A stretch of 64,000 nucleotides of DNA from assembly GCA_009760855.2 (NCBI GenBank), contig WPIO01000020.1, positions 3,049,501 through 3,113,500 of the forward strand. The letters run 5' to 3'. Numbering within the stretch: the first letter of the stretch is position 1; the number at the start of each line of letters is the position of its first letter. Below, piece after piece: positions 22,267 to 35,257 of the stretch. Both the position numbers and the translations under genes were made by a program. The stretch is from Cristatella mucedo (taxonomy: Eukaryota; Bryozoa; Phylactolaemata; Cristatellidae). The notes under the pieces are model-generated. The model had not been told where the DNA came from and did no database searches. It saw nothing but the letters and a program-made list of their open reading frames with translations.

Positions 22267-23415
22267 CAGCCTCTGTGTCACTCTGAGAGTGAGGCCGCGT
22301 GCGTGTGACGGGGATAGGCTCGCGTGGCGGTGCGGTCGCCCGGTTTCCCTTACCGCCTGCCTCGATCGAGAACGGCTGTTCTTGCCGACTCGGAGCCACC
22401 GCTGGCCGAGAGTGTGCCTGCTGCCGCACAAGCTGCACGCGATTCCGCACTCGTTGGAAACCAGCGGCGCCACGACGATCCATGCCATCGGCGCATCGAG
22501 CCAGCATCGCCGCGAGAAGCACAGATCGCCGGGCACAGTAACCCGGCCTGAGCGCCGTAAGAAGAGAAGTCCTTCTGCAGGCTCTTCAGCGCTCGTCGTG
22601 CCTTTGGCGCTGGGCTCGAGGCGATTCGCTCATTCGAGGCGGATCACTGCGGCCGCCGCCGCGCTTGCCGTTTGTCCATAGCTCACTCGAGCACAAGCTG
22701 GTGTGTGCACGGCGGCAGTGTGCTGCTGCAAGCTCGGCACCTCAACGCCGCCCTCCGTCGCTTTGCTTGTGGATCCAGCGATTGCGAGAGGATCCGAGTT
22801 CTTGTCCGATATAGCTATTGCTGGTGATGCCGAAGGTCGCTCTGGTCGCAACCGAAATGCCTCGTTGTTCCGAAGCAGTCTCCGTTCGTTCGTACCTTCA
22901 GCCCAAGAGTGCCGGTATTGTTAAAAGCCGGGCGGCTAGCGGTAGGAGAGCTTTTGTCCGCCTGGATTTGTTTTTTCGCTAGCTAAAGCCTCCTTGGATT
23001 CGTGTCAAGGCTGCTTAAATGAATTGCTCCTTTTTTCTTATCAGCCAGTTCTTGAAAGACTGGCTGTCGACTTCATGTCTGGCCTTGTGCCATGATCGGG
23101 CAGTCGTTCCTGTACAAGCGATCGCTTGGAAGCATAGGACATGGCTGCTTTATACCTGATGCCTCCCAAAGCTGTTGTTCTCTCATTTTTTTAAATTTCT
23201 GTAGTCATAACAACGGCAGTGGCAGAGCCGCCAGCCGGCTTGAATGCTGTGCTCAAGTTTGCATTGGCGCTGAGTGCCCGGGGGTTCTCAGCTGTCTCGT
23301 CGCGGCGAGTAACGTCGAAATTTGGCTTTCTTACACGGCCGTAAGAATGGGACGCACGGATGGCCGTTTTTCCTTTGGGCTCAAAGAGTTATTTTTCGCA
23401 AGTGCATCCAATAAA
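22267..23415 (+). other. Likely 3' UTR of the ataxin-1 homologue
   Basis: GC-rich DNA after the stop codon. The first AATAAA on this strand is at about 23410-23415, a reasonable polyadenylation signal. The end is inferred, not shown. Confidence 0.5.
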
Positions 23416-24400
23416 GAGCTGCACGGGTATAGGTCCTTTTCTCTCTTTCGTCTGCTGAGAGATTCGCGTCGCTTGCTGCTGACGAAGTAATCGCCGGTTC
23501 GGCGTAGTGCACCGTAGCAGCAAGGGCTTGCCTGCGTCCAGCAGCGCGAAAGCAGGAGCCGCGAAAGGGGAATACTTAGCTGGGTGGCGGCTAGAGGGCG
23601 TCGCTTTGCTAGCCTTGACTTTGCGGCCGTCGATTTTCTTCTTTTTTTTTGTTAGCACGTTGGCAGTTGGCGTGAGCTGGCGCACTTGCCAGAGAGCCGA
23701 GGCTTCTGTCTGCCGCGCTCGCCTCTGTAAAAAGAGAGCAACCTGTAGGGAACGTTTGTTCGTTTTCGCCACCCACTCCACACGTCCTGGGCTCGACGGG
23801 AGACGACGGGGTGGACGCTTTGGAGGCTGAGCAGCGCACGCCGATCGAGCGACCGGCGACGCGCATCGACGGCTCGTCGCTAGGCGCATTCCGGATGAGC
23901 TGGCCGGCTTTCTCTTGCAGAGAAATGGCACTGAATAGCACGGGGGGGGGGAATTTAGTTGAGCTACAAGAAGTCAATTGTAAGCAGTATCGTTTTTTTT
24001 TTGTAAGTTGTAGCTTATTGAAATGCTCGTCCTTAAATTTGAATGCGGACTGCTGCCTTTTCAGTTGGCTGCCGAGGGAACCGCAATTCCTAGGCTTAGC
24101 GATCGTGTAGCTATACTGCATATATCCGATAAAATACTAATTTCGACAGCTTGCTGACAGACAAGCTGCACGTAAGCGCTTGTGCGAATTATATCGGGGT
24201 ATCATCAAGTCGTGGGATGTGCTTCCATGCTGCCACGCACTGTCACTCGTGTGAACTTGATATTTTTAAAGATTTTGAAGCACCCAATACAGCTTTGCAC
24301 TGGCTTTAGAGTGTCAGTTATCGTGTTATACCACCACAAAGTTCCCGACGGAATTGGGAGCACGAATTTCCTCAAAATTCGTATGAAAGTGCTTTTAATC
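23416..24400. other. Unassigned DNA
   Basis: Open frames on both strands without domains. Homopolymer runs occur at about 23639-23649 (T) and 23941-23951 (G). Confidence 0.35.
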
Positions 24401-24403
24401 CTG

Positions 24404-24875
24404 TACAGTCATTCCTCACCACTTCGCGCTTCGACTTTCGCAGCTTCACTCTATCGCGGTTTTTCAAGTATATTCCTTAAAAAGTGATCGAGATAGTAAA
24501 AATGGTATAGCCCTTTACACCCCTTGTATTCCAATTAAAACTACTGTAAAAAAAATCAGGTGCACTGAAGCCCACACGATCAGAGCGTGCTATTCTTCTT
24601 ATCCTGGCCACCGATCGGCTCAGCGTTGCGAAAGGAATAGGATGTTTGTAACGTCTAATGTGTCTTATTTTCAATTATTTTATCTAATATATTGGGTAAT
24701 ACTGCTGTAATGGTTTTAAAGGGTGTTATTTCACGCCCAGAGGGCTCTTCTTATAATGTTAAAAGCTAATTATGAAAATATTCGATTTAGTAATAAAGAA
24801 TCTTACTTCGCGGAAATTCACTAATCGCGGTAGAGTCTGGAACTGATTAACAGCGATAAACGAGGGACGACTGTA
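24404..24875. mobile_element. pogo/Tigger-like terminal-inverted-repeat element (MITE)
   Basis: Begins TACAGTCATTCCTCACCACT and ends with a sequence whose reverse complement begins TACAGTCGTCCCTCG, so the termini are imperfect inverted repeats with TA at both edges. Inside both ends are CTCTATCGCGG- and AATCGCGGTAGAGTCTGGAA-type motifs, and the right arm has GCGATAAACGAGGGAC. These are hallmarks of pogo/Tigger-like non-autonomous elements. The ~470 bp hold no transposase. Confidence 0.78.
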
Positions 24876-24879
24876 AATC

Positions 24880-26850
24880 ACGTCGATGTGCCACCAAACA
24901 CTAGTTCAAAACGCACGCTATTCAAGTTTGAGCCTTGTATCACTACCAAGTGTGTGCACCAATGTGTTATCAAGTCATCGAACGTGCTTCCAGCCGCTAC
25001 CGAGTGTGTGCACTAAGTCCTCCGACCTCCCTGCCCCTGGGGAATTAGTGGCGTTTCCGGCTTACAGCATGGTTTTTGGACTTGGGACCTGTTGAAAGTC
25101 TAGCGCAGTTGCCAGCGGTCGGGCGATGCGACCGATAAGGCTCCGGGTCAGCGCGGCAGATGGGCCACGGCAGCGGAGAGCCGCGTCGCCGTAAATGCGC
25201 TGCGTGGCAATGGCCGCAAATGGCTTCTGCACACGTGGCCGGACGCAGCGCCGCTCGTCATAGCCGTCACTTCGTGGCCAATGCCGACGAAGCGGGCGCC
25301 CCGAAGCGAGGCTAACGAGTCGCAGATTCTGCCACCGCACGCGCGCGCATTCCTACGGTAGCCGAGCACGGCAGCGGCGGCGCAGCGAGCGCTCATGGCT
25401 CTCTGTAAGAAGTCAACGTAGCTCACGTAGAGCAGCTCATTGGACAGCCGCCGAGCTGTACTGGCGCGCAGAGCCGGCGGTGGCGTGCAACTCGTATAGG
25501 AAGCCCAAAACGCGGCTGACTGACGACACGAATCGGGCTTTGCATGCTGTTAACTAGAGATAGATTGCTAGCTTATGGCCGTGAAAAGTCGCGTAAATTA
25601 ATGTATTATTATTTATATTTATATGTGTTATTATTATAAGTAAATTTATTTATTTCGATGCTGCATTACGATGCAGACCTGAGTGTCCGCAGACCTATCG
25701 ATAAGCTTATTGGTAAGCCTATTGATTAACCTAGACCTATTGATAGGCCGGTGAGCCTACCGTCGTGCAAGGACTCAACACCACGACCCAAGTCGTCGAG
25801 CGCTCAAATATTGCCTCCACTCTCGTTCATTTTTTGACCTTCGAGGCTTTCGCTGAGCTCTGACAAGGACGAAGCTCGGCGGCGGCGGCGGCTTTTTCTT
25901 CTTTGGTCTCTTGCTGTAATCGAGTTCGTCGTATGCGACGCTTCTATGGAGCTTCGGCAGTGTGATACTGCGTGGCTTTCTTTGTCGTCTTCGATAGGTA
26001 CGCTTATATTCCGATCGCTTTGCTCCTATTTGCACCCAAGCCATTGCTATGAAAAATCACCACTCCAAATTTGCTGGAGGAAACCGCAGGTTTTATATGG
26101 AAATTGGCCTCCATCCGCGATAGATCGCGGAAAACTCTGCCTTTGCATCAGAAGGCGGGCATGAGTGCTCGCCGAGCTAGCGTGCGAGCCCACCCCACGC
26201 TGGCCGCCAAGCTTAGTTAACGGAGCAGAGTCGGTATAACAGGAACGATGAAAGCGTAATTCATTATTAAATCTAATGATTTTGCTATACAATGAACATT
26301 TTTAAACAAAAGTTATGAAACTTAGCTGTCAGCACCGGGTACCGAGTCGGCATTGAGTCACGTTGATGGAACGTGCAGATGTGACGACCATGTTTAAATT
26401 AAAATTCACTAAAAAAGAATCCACTGTGAAGAATTGTGGCCAAATTTGATTTATTCATGGTCATAGCTTATCAAAAGTAGACGCTGCAAGGCATATCCAA
26501 TTTCAACTATGAGAGTGCATGTTGCAGCTAAACATACAATTGCCCAGAAATCTCACCCTTTTGACATAAAACTCATAATTGCTGTACTTATTAAAAAATA
26601 TCACACAAAGAGCATACTGTGAGCGTGATGCGAGCGAGTGTCACGGACCAAATAAGTAATAAACCCAGCTTATTATAGGGGTTGATGGTATAACCGGTTT
26701 TTCACCATTATAACGCAAGAACCACGGCTAATATCTGGGCAGTCATAATCGGGGTGATGTAGAATGCCAAATTATTTTACGCCGTACGTATAGTTGAGAT
26801 GTATCGACGGCAGCTTGACCGGCAGCAGAAATCTCTGGCTGCGGCTTTCG
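24880..26850. other. Unassigned DNA, partly CpG-rich
   Basis: The segment 25080-25500 is CpG-rich with open frames on the minus strand. A basic minus-strand frame lies at 25775-26044. Neither has recognisable domains. The rest is AT-richer with no repeat copy recognised. Confidence 0.35.
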
Positions 26851-26851
26851 T

Positions 26852-27032
26852 AATAATAATAATAAAAATAATAATTCACTTGATAAAGCGCCCTCAGAGA
26901 ACTCAATCTCTCTCTAGGCGCTTTACATTTGCTGTAAAGTGAAATGCAATTGAATGGTAAGTAAAATCATGCTTGAAAAACAAACGAGATGAATAATATG
27001 GTTAGGGGTGACATGCACAGGGTCAGCATGCA
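26852..27032 (-). repeat. LINE A 3' UTR and tail
   Basis: (AAT)n end, then GATAAAGCGCCCTCAGAGAA and CTCTAGGCGCTTTACATTTG on the plus strand, i.e. a minus-oriented tail hairpin, followed by the family 3' UTR (GGTTAGGGGTGACATGCACA). Truncated before the coding part. Confidence 0.88.
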
Positions 27033-27107
27033 AATCGTAGGGCATGAAAAGGGCCCAGCGACCTACAGAAACAACTTGATTGGCGAATGGCCATCGTAAC
27101 ACATTGT

Positions 27108-27270
27108 GCCCCTGGGTCTTTGCTCGGGAGGTAAGGTGCTCGCTCTTCACGACCCGGGTCGTGGGTTCGAGTCCAGCAGGGGGCGATCCTTTATTTCCCA
27201 CAGTAAGCGTGGTGATAGCCTTTAAGGCTTTCGTGCCGCTAAACGAATGAGGCTGTTGAATCGGCATTTA
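27108..27270 (+). repeat. SINE1 variant, near full length
   Basis: tRNA-like head GGGTCTTTGCTCGGGAGGTA, B box GGTTCGAGTCC, then GGCGATCCTTTATTTCCCAC and the end GAGGCTGTTGAATCGGC. Confidence 0.82.
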
Positions 27271-27407
27271 CTTTTTTAAAGCAGAAACCGAGAGGCACGT
27301 CATGCTATTTCGATTAAAAAAACCCAGTGTGCTGCATGGGAGGCGGGCCGTTCAGAGCGCACTCGTCTAGATTGCACTTGAATGTGCCGTCCTACGGACA
27401 AGTCCAC

Positions 27408-27490
27408 CGGTTCCTTTACAGCAAACGAAAAGCGCCTAGAAAGAGATCGAGTTTTCTGAGGGCGCTTTATCAAGTGTATTATTATTATTC
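27408..27490 (+). repeat. LINE A 3' tail
   Basis: AAAAGCGCCTAGAAAGAGAT to GGGCGCTTTATCAAGTG, then (ATT)n. Only the last ~80 bp are present. Confidence 0.85.
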
Positions 27491-27789
27491 CTTAAATCGG
27501 CTCTCACATCCTAGCTAATAATAATAATAATAGGAACAATACATTTGAACCTGTTTGTGGGGACCCGGGTCCCCGCAAAGGCCCCGCGGTCAAAAACTCA
27601 CTCTACAGCCAGGCCGGACCTCACTCCTGTCTTTCTCCGACACCAAATAGAGAATGAAAATTAAACTCTGATTGCGGTATAGGTTTTTTGACCAAAAGGA
27701 GACGATTGAGCCTATATCGAGGTCTATCTGATTATTTTTCGCGGCATTATTGAATTTTTGCGAGACGGTAGGTTCCTTTGTATAGCGCC

Positions 27790-27875
27790 ACCAGAGAACT
27801 GAAGATAAAGCGTCCTCAGAGAGCTCAATCTCTCTCTAGGCGCTTTACATTTGCTGCTAAGGGAACATTTTCTGC
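27790..27875 (-). repeat. LINE A 3' tail
   Basis: Plus-strand GATAAAGCGTCCTCAGAGAG and CTCTAGGCGCTTTACATTTG mark a minus-oriented tail hairpin. The (ATT)n end is lost. Confidence 0.82.
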
Positions 27876-27879
27876 TTAT

Positions 27880-29670
27880 GTTTCCTCGCTAAAACCTAAA
27901 CCCTGAAACTTAGACTAAAAACCCGAAAAAATACATAATTGAACCACTAAACCCGGAACTTTAAAAACGCAGGCGAATGTGTTGAACAGCTTGCTGTGGG
28001 CACTGTGGCCATGTGAGAAGCTGACCTGGCTCCATGCACAAGCGTGCTCCATGACGCACCGCATTAGATGCTCACTTCCTGTAGTATAACAGCTGCCTCC
28101 GCGGCAGCGACATGGACTGTTCGGCAAGCACAGCTAAGCATACAATTGATATAATTTATTCGTAAAGCATCGTTGAGCCACATGCAATCGAATACACGAA
28201 GCGCAGTTTCCTATTCCGGCAAGTCCAAGGCGGAATGGATGTGACGTGATGATGCAAAGTCTTGGAAACGGTAGGGCTTCGGAAGCCAATTTTACTGGTG
28301 CAATGTGTGTGTGCGTGTGTGCGTGCGTGTGCGTGTGTCTCCGTTCGCCACCCCATAAAGCCGCGAGAACACGGCACTAGTGTTATGCGAAGAATTTGAT
28401 CAAGAAGCGCTTAAATAGTAAATATTCTAAATACTAAATTATTATTTATTAAATATTCTATCGAAGCTCATTCGTTAGTCAATGGCCTTCACCTCAAGTG
28501 ACAGAAAATTTGAGAACCAACCACTGCAAAGGCTGATTGATGGAAATTCAATTAAGTAGCATAGAAGTAGCAGCGAAGGACGGCTAACGGGAAACTCCAC
28601 AAATGGGCCACAAGAGGAAAAATAGTCTCACCACTTAAGCATTAGGACACCGAATGTCTTACGCTGTCGCATGCATGGAGCCGGAAAGGTTGGGTTGTCT
28701 GAGCCCCGCTGGCGCGCTGGCCGGCAGACGACGCTGGCCGGCAGATGGTCAATGGAAGCCGAACGCCAGTGGCTCTCGTGCGACTCGTAGCGAGGCTTGA
28801 GACTCGACATCGGCTGCAAGTGCAACCGCAACGTAGTAGCTGCGCTATTTTACGCTCGGTCTCTCCCGGCCCAGTGCCGCCCGGCTTGAAGCCATACGGC
28901 TTTGCTTCGCAGGGCTAGCGCCAGAGGACCGTTCGGCTAATCTCTTTATAAAAAAATGGCACGCACCAACTGCGCAGGGGAACTAAAAAGCACTAATGAA
29001 AAACCCTAACTACATCAAGACTACCGGGCTGGAGTATGCGGAATGACCCTTACGCACGTGCTCGCGAAGGCGTGAAAAGTTGCACCCTCCACTCCGGCAT
29101 TCCTCAAAAGCGACCTGCCGTGCTGACCCGGACGTGCCGACGTGCTATCGTCTAAGAGAAGGCAGGCTGCGTGACGTGCTCGCACTCGCGAAATGCATCT
29201 CAGATCGCCCAGGGCTCCAATGGGGGAGGGGGGTGGTGGGCTCTACGAACACCATACCTGGTGAGGGGGGGGGGGTAACTCCTCCGCTTCTTAAGTACCG
29301 CGGCAGCTGGTTTCTCTCGCTCGCCCGTTGACGGGCGCGGTATCCTGGAATGCTAGCACTCCGTCGCTCGAGATGAGCGAGTGCCGAGTGACGGGGACCA
29401 CTCCGAGCCGAAGTCTGCGTTCGAACCTTTTTTCAAAGTTTGGCCGACTGCCTAAGGTCAACGCCGTCGTCGCTGAACCTACCCGAAGTCGAAGGCCACG
29501 CTTGTGCCAGCCGGTTGACCCCCAGCTGGTCGCATCGCATATCAGCGGCCCCACACCCGCCCGAATAGTGAACCCTAATTGGGTACACGAGGCCGTGGTG
29601 AGCGCCAAAACTGGCATTACATAAGTCGAGACCGGAGGTAAGGACTGTAAGGACTAGCATGGTTGTGGCT
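27880..29670. other. Unassigned DNA
   Basis: Includes a GT/GC-rich patch (28298-28338) and a G-run at 29263-29274. The CpG-rich stretch 29040-29640 is open on both strands but has no recognisable domain. Confidence 0.35.
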
Positions 29671-29679
29671 TTCTTGTCA

Positions 29680-29740
29680 AAATGCCTAGAAACAGAATTA
29701 GTTCCCTGAGGGCGCTATACAAATGTATTACTATTATTAT
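29680..29740 (+). repeat. SINE2-like or LINE A-like 3' tail
   Basis: AATGCCTAGAAACAGAATTA, GAGGGCGCTATACAAATG and an ATT-rich end. The GCTATACAAATG ending is the SINE2 version of the tail. Confidence 0.75.
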
Positions 29741-29744
29741 CAAT

Positions 29745-32700
29745 GGCGATCGACTGACCGCCGGTCCTTCTTGAACCCTTCCCAGATGCTTATTGCTAAG
29801 CTGCCGCAGCAGTCACTCAGCTTTCTCATGCGCTCAGATTCTCTCTCGAGACACTGAAACAGCTGCCATTGCTTTCATTTAAAAATTTAGCGACGCTCCT
29901 TTAGCTCTTACAGGTGCTCGACAGGGATACTACTTTTACTAGTCGTACGACGCCAATTAAAAATCCACGGCCCTGTGAATTACAGATTAAGATAAGTGCG
30001 TCCAATAAAAACTCTGCACATTAGCGATCTCTCACGTGTGCGCACGTACGCACCTATACCGGTATGTAGTAAGATAATTGACGTAAAGAAAAGGTTCAAA
30101 CCGAAAGGCCGGACGGAGAGAGACTGGGTGGCTCTCCCAGTTCATGTGCGAAGTTGGAGCAGCAGCCCTAAGGTATGACACTCGTAAGCCATCGAGCCTT
30201 CAGTCCAAGGTTGCCTGGAGTTCTGCCACGTTCTTAGTCTGCCCTCTATGTGTGCGCATTAGCGTAGAGCTGCATCGAAACGACGGTTTCCTACTTCGTG
30301 CAGCTCTATTATACCGCGGAACGGCAGCGCCGGAGGAGTGGCGTGCAATTGGCGAAGTTAGGCCAGCGGGAGTCAGGCATTCGGCCAGTACGATCCGCAC
30401 AGGCGAGAAGCTGTCAGAATTCGCAGACGCATGGCATGCGAAATCCCCAAAACCTAAGGATGGCATTCGCGAACAACAGCTGCTCGCTTCCCGTCGGTAT
30501 GCCGATTCGCTGCGTTCTTCCAGGCCCTCTCGACGGAACAACTCGAGTGGCAGCGGTAGAGAACCAAGCCGTCTGCAAGCACTGCCGTCAGCAGCAGCCG
30601 CACGATTGTCGTAAACGTCCAGAGCGCAGAGCCGAGCTCTTGGACGTCGAGCACACCCAGAGAGTACTCAGCCGCTTACCTTCGCCTTCGCCCGTGCTTT
30701 TCCACTCTCCGCTCTCAGTCTCTTTCTTTCCCTCTTTTTTTTTTTACATTTCTCTCCAGTTCTCGCTTCTCTGCGCTCCTTTCCCCGCTAGTCGGTCGTC
30801 CTGCCAACGAAGCTGGCGAAGCTCCTTTCTCGTCTCCCTCCAGCTGGAGCTCTCTTCCTTTGCCCTCTTCTCCCCTTCAATTCACTCTGCTTCCCTCCTC
30901 TTCTCGCTCGCTCTCCTTCTCTCTCGCTCTCTATTTCTCTCCCCTCGGCTCTCCCTCCTTTACCCGGTTCTCTCGCACTCTCTCTACTCTACCGCATCCC
31001 ATCTATCCCCTTCATTCATTCCTTCTGTCTTACTGCCCGTCTCGACTCGGCGCAATCGCCGCTCCGACTGTTATTAATAGCCCCGAGCCGTTTGTATATC
31101 GGTGCGGTCGGAAGGTGGCAACAGCGTCGTCGCCATTCACGGCGAGCGCTGCGTTCTACGTCAGCGACGGCCGGTATTCAATTACGCGGGGAAGTGTTTG
31201 TTCTGCTCTCGCTTGCGCAATTCTCCCTTTCGTAGACCGGTTTTCCGCCTCTGCATTCGTGCTCTTAAAAAAGCCGCCTACGCGAAAGTGACTTGACCCA
31301 ACGCCGCCGGGTTCTAGGGCCGCCAGAATGCTGGACGTCCAGTCGAACTCGAGCTCAAGCTCAAGTCGAGCGCCTAGAAACCGTCAGAGGCGCGTCGCTA
31401 CGGATTTGCCTCTTCTCGTAGCACGCAGACGGAACACTTTTGTGTCGGCCATCGTCTTCTGCCATTCGCTTTCATCTAGAGTCATCCTCTTCCTTATATT
31501 AGCTAGGCTATGGATAATCATGCACTATTCATTATTTACTGGCAGAGTTAACTGTATGGCCAATACATTCATATGAAAGTTAGTTGTCTAGACATGAAGC
31601 CGCGACTACGAGCACTGAGTGGTGGGCTAAGCAGCTAGTAGACAAGAGACTGTTCATGTCAAATCTGCCCTGCCCTAGCGATGCCGGGCTAAGCGAGCTC
31701 TGCCCACAGCTATGCCCCTCACGTTTGGGGGTAGGCAATCTAGGGTTGGGCAAACTTACACTTACGAATAATGAAGCAATGAAGCGGAATTGACTTCGGA
31801 CGATCGAGGCAACAACGGCAGAGCAAAATAACGCTGAGCCGCTAGACAAAAATCTTTTGTCGTCTCGCCTCATTCTAAACTCAGTACTGCTATCAGCAAA
31901 GGCAAAATTGACCATCAATTCCCTCGCGGTATTACAGTCGCACGTACGGATAGGTGGTGCTAATGCTGAGGCAACTCTCAGACCAGGCTAGACCATGCAT
32001 GTCACAGTTGTGGCAAGGATCAGGCCAAGTAAGGGCCGGACCTTGGCATTTCCAAAGACAGCCGACCGCAGGAAGGCTAAGAAGCCAGACGTGCCGCCCG
32101 GGTCGTTCGCAGAGGGGCAGAGGGTATCCTGGCTCCTTCTATACGCCCACGATGTACGGTTGCGAATATTCGTAGAGACTCCAAACTGGCGTTTTTTTAT
32201 GAAAAGCACGGTTCGCGTAAGTGTTTCGAGATACCGCACACAGCCAATGACCAATAAGAGATGAAAACAATGCCTCCAGGTACGACTAGTGAGTCGTAGG
32301 AGCTGCACCGATCCACGAAGATAGCAGAGCACGAGAGCAATCGCGATCTTCCAATACTTAGGAATAAGTTCATGTGCTTAGCGTATGGCCCTCTATTCTA
32401 CGACAAGCAAATATATTTTCGCAGCTTCAAGCTTAGGGAGTACTCAACAACAGAAGTTATGAGCCTTCTCTATTCTTCAAAAATATATCTCTTAATGGGT
32501 GCCTACCAGAATGCCTAACAGGCGCTCCCCTCCACGCGCTGTAAGCAAGTTCTAAGACGGCACCAAGCAAGAAAGAAAGAACCAAGTGGAAGCGAGTCGC
32601 AGCGCTGGCTGTACGGCAAAGCTATTCGGCTTGATTGGCGAACATCATTTTTGGAGAGCCTGAAACCTGTACCGAATTCGCAGGAGCCCGTTTGGCCCCC

Positions 32701-33005
32701 ACGCATTGGCGGAGCTAGGGGCCATTGGCCAACTCCCCCACTCCCCTAGAGCAGGGCGGCGACCTGGCTATCGACCCTATACCGGGGCCGAGGGCACGTG
32801 CTCGCTCGGGCAGGGGTAGTCGGGTATGAGCAGCTGACTTCCAGTCGATGAGCAACTGCCGAGTGTGTGTCGAATAAACTTTAACAATTGTGTGCTCTAA
32901 GTTTTCATTACTCGTGGGTCTTTCTCTCTACATGAAAATTCTGGCTCCGACCCTGGTCCCACCTAAAAAAAATAGGTACCGCAAGTTGAAAATCCGAGGC
33001 CGCAA
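29745..33005. other. Unassigned DNA with a pyrimidine-rich block
   Basis: A TC-rich block at about 30680-31040 and CpG-rich flanks (30280-31300) look promoter-like, but no exon can be tied to them. Open frames (e.g. 30298-31077, 31995-32264) have no recognisable domain. An SPT4 first exon was looked for here without success. Confidence 0.35.
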
Positions 33006-33006
33006 A

Positions 33007-33188
<182 letters not shown>

Positions 33189-33189
33189 C

Positions 33190-33905
33190 CGCTCACGCAG
33201 GAGCAAGGCAGGAGTGAGCTCATGCAGACTGCAGGGGCGCACTCTCGCACGATGCGACGTCGCGCCCGTACGTATGAACGAGCGAGCCCGTACGTATCGG
33301 CCGCAGAAGGTCGTAAGCACAGGAGCCCCGCGCGAGGACTCGTCTTCGCCCAAGTTGAAGCGACTGGCCCCGATTCATTCGAGTCGGTGGCGTCGTCGGT
33401 TGGCGCCTGACTGGTGAGCGTGGATAAAGAGATGAATAGGCTTACCAGTTAGAAGTGCGCAGAGTAGGCCAACCCGAACGAAGCGGCGGGCTAGGTCAGC
33501 AAGCCTTGACCTTGGTCTTTATTAGTGGAGGCAGGATAGATGGTCGAATCGGTGTGGCGTGGTAAGGGTACTTCATCGGTAGAGTCTGTGGGTCCGTCTG
33601 GTGTGTGTGCTTTTCGAGCCTACGGTTGGACTAAATGTCGCTCGAAACGATCCCGAAAGACTTGAGGAGGCTGAGGGCGTGCTTGCTGTGCTCGCTTATC
33701 AAGGTCAGTGTGTTTTCGTGGTCGTTTCGAGGTTTCGCCTGGCTCTGATTTCCGCCGTGTTCGCAGCAAAGCTGACCGCTACGCACGCTATCGCCGGCGT
33801 GCGTTGCGCGTATATGCTTATTTCGGTCACTTTTGCTGCATGTTTCATGCATATCTGCTGCTTGGCGTCGCGTTGCATGATTGTCCGCCCGTCCGCACTA
33901 GAAGT
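33190..33905. other. Unassigned, CpG-rich at its left end
   Basis: 33200-33420 is CpG-rich and ends near a CTG/GTGAGC donor-like site at 33413. No domain in any frame. Confidence 0.3.
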
Positions 33906-33911
33906 ACATGG

Positions 33912-33995
33912 CGAAGGACAAATGTAAAGTGCGTAGAAAGAGATTGAGTTCTCTGAGAGCCCTATATCAAATGTATTATTATTGTTATTATTATA
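33912..33995 (+). repeat. LINE A or SINE2 3' tail
   Basis: ATGTAAAGTGCGTAGAAAGA, TTGAGTTCTCTGAGAGCC and (ATT)n. Solo tail. Confidence 0.78.
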
Positions 33996-34077
33996 AGGAT
34001 TGGTTTCTGAGGTTGTAGCCGCTTACTTATTGCTGACTGGAAGTACATATAAGAGAAATTCCTTACAATTTACTTAT

Positions 34078-34180
34078 GCGGCGCCCTAAGAGAACTTGAT
34101 ACTATCCAACGCGTTACTTGTGCCGTAGGGGTCGAGCCCACGACCTTAGTCGTTCAAGGTGAACATCTTAATTTCAAAGA
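34078..34180 (-). repeat. SINE2
   Basis: Minus-strand B box (GGGCTCGACCC), then the tail AGTTCTCTTAGGGCGCCGCA. Short and diverged. Confidence 0.62.
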
Positions 34181-34264
34181 CTTCCTCCGTATTTGCGTTC
34201 GCAAGCTTAGAAAAGTAAGGGCTTCTTTTTTTCACTCGAAAACTCAAGGCCTGCCAGTCTGACC

Positions 34265-35090
34265 CAAAGCAAATTATAAAGACGGTGAACAATTTGCCTG
34301 CCAACTCTGAAAGGTCTCACTCTCCGGATACTAACGGTTCGGCCGACAAGCTTTCAGCCTTCTTTGTTGAAAAGATTGCACACATTTGTGCCTCCATGAA
34401 GCCCACTCCCAGTAAACCAATTGTTGATTCTCAAACTTTGACCTTATTTAAAAGATTATCTGAGGTTTCTGCATGCGACCTGGCTACCTTAATAAAGTCT
34501 ACTTAACAGAGCCCATCTCCGGAAGACCCTATACCATCCTCTCCGTGGTCTTCACTGGTAAACAACCGAAGGCTAGAGGTAACTCTCGTTTTAAATGCTT
34601 CTCTGTATTACGGCATTGTTCCAAATTCTTTCAAATTAACTATCGTTAGACCAATACTTAATAACCCTGGATTAGATCAAGAGATCATAGCAAACTATTG
34701 CTCCGGTTCAATTCTTTTTTTTTATTGTCAGATTCTAGAAAAGATTGTTGCTATGGCTTCTGGTTGATCAACGGATACAGAGTAAAATTCTTACGCTGAC
34801 CCACAAGGTCTGCCACGGCTTGGCCCTTTCATACCTAGCTGAGCTGCTGCACTAGTTTCAGCCTCCTCGTGCCCTCAGGTCCTTTATGGACAATAAATTA
34901 GCTGTTCCATTCCTATGCTTAAAGATCGTTTGGCGACAAGCTTTTGCTCGGCAGGTCCTAGACTGTGGAACCGAAAGTGGCTTAGGTTTTGAGTGCATTC
35001 TAGAAAACTCTCCTTCGTAACACTTACATAGTCTTTGTGGCTTTGTGTAAATACTGGTGGAGCTGCATTGCATTACATTATTACCTTTCT
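34265..35090 (+). pseudogene. LINE B with internal deletion
   Basis: The left part reads LSAFFVEKIAHICASMKP, then TIVRPILNNPGLDQEIIANY and LEKIVAMAS, i.e. the linker and first RT motifs. It jumps directly to KILTLTHKVCHGLA..YLAELL, PFLCLK and FECILENSPS, the C-terminal domain. The central palm with the catalytic YxDD is gone. Stops and frameshifts are present. The tail is GCATTGCATTACATTATTAC. Confidence 0.82.
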
Positions 35091-35257
35091 CCTGGGCCAA
35101 ACCAGATAGCTTCCTAGTTTTTCGGTCAGATGGACGGTGGCTGTCTACTGATTTTCCCTGAATTTATGCCTCAGTGCTTTGTCTTATCTTATACAATGGC
35201 CATAGCTAGTCAGGGAGGCATGCCTTTTTATGAGGGAAGCTGAGTATTGGGATCTGC

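Noticed and set aside
25775-26044. Lys/Arg-rich minus-strand frame
   Set aside because: Composition suggests a nuclear protein, but no motif, start context or splice support was found.
30298-31077. 259-codon plus-strand frame
   Set aside because: Second half is translated TC-rich low-complexity DNA; the first half has no domain.
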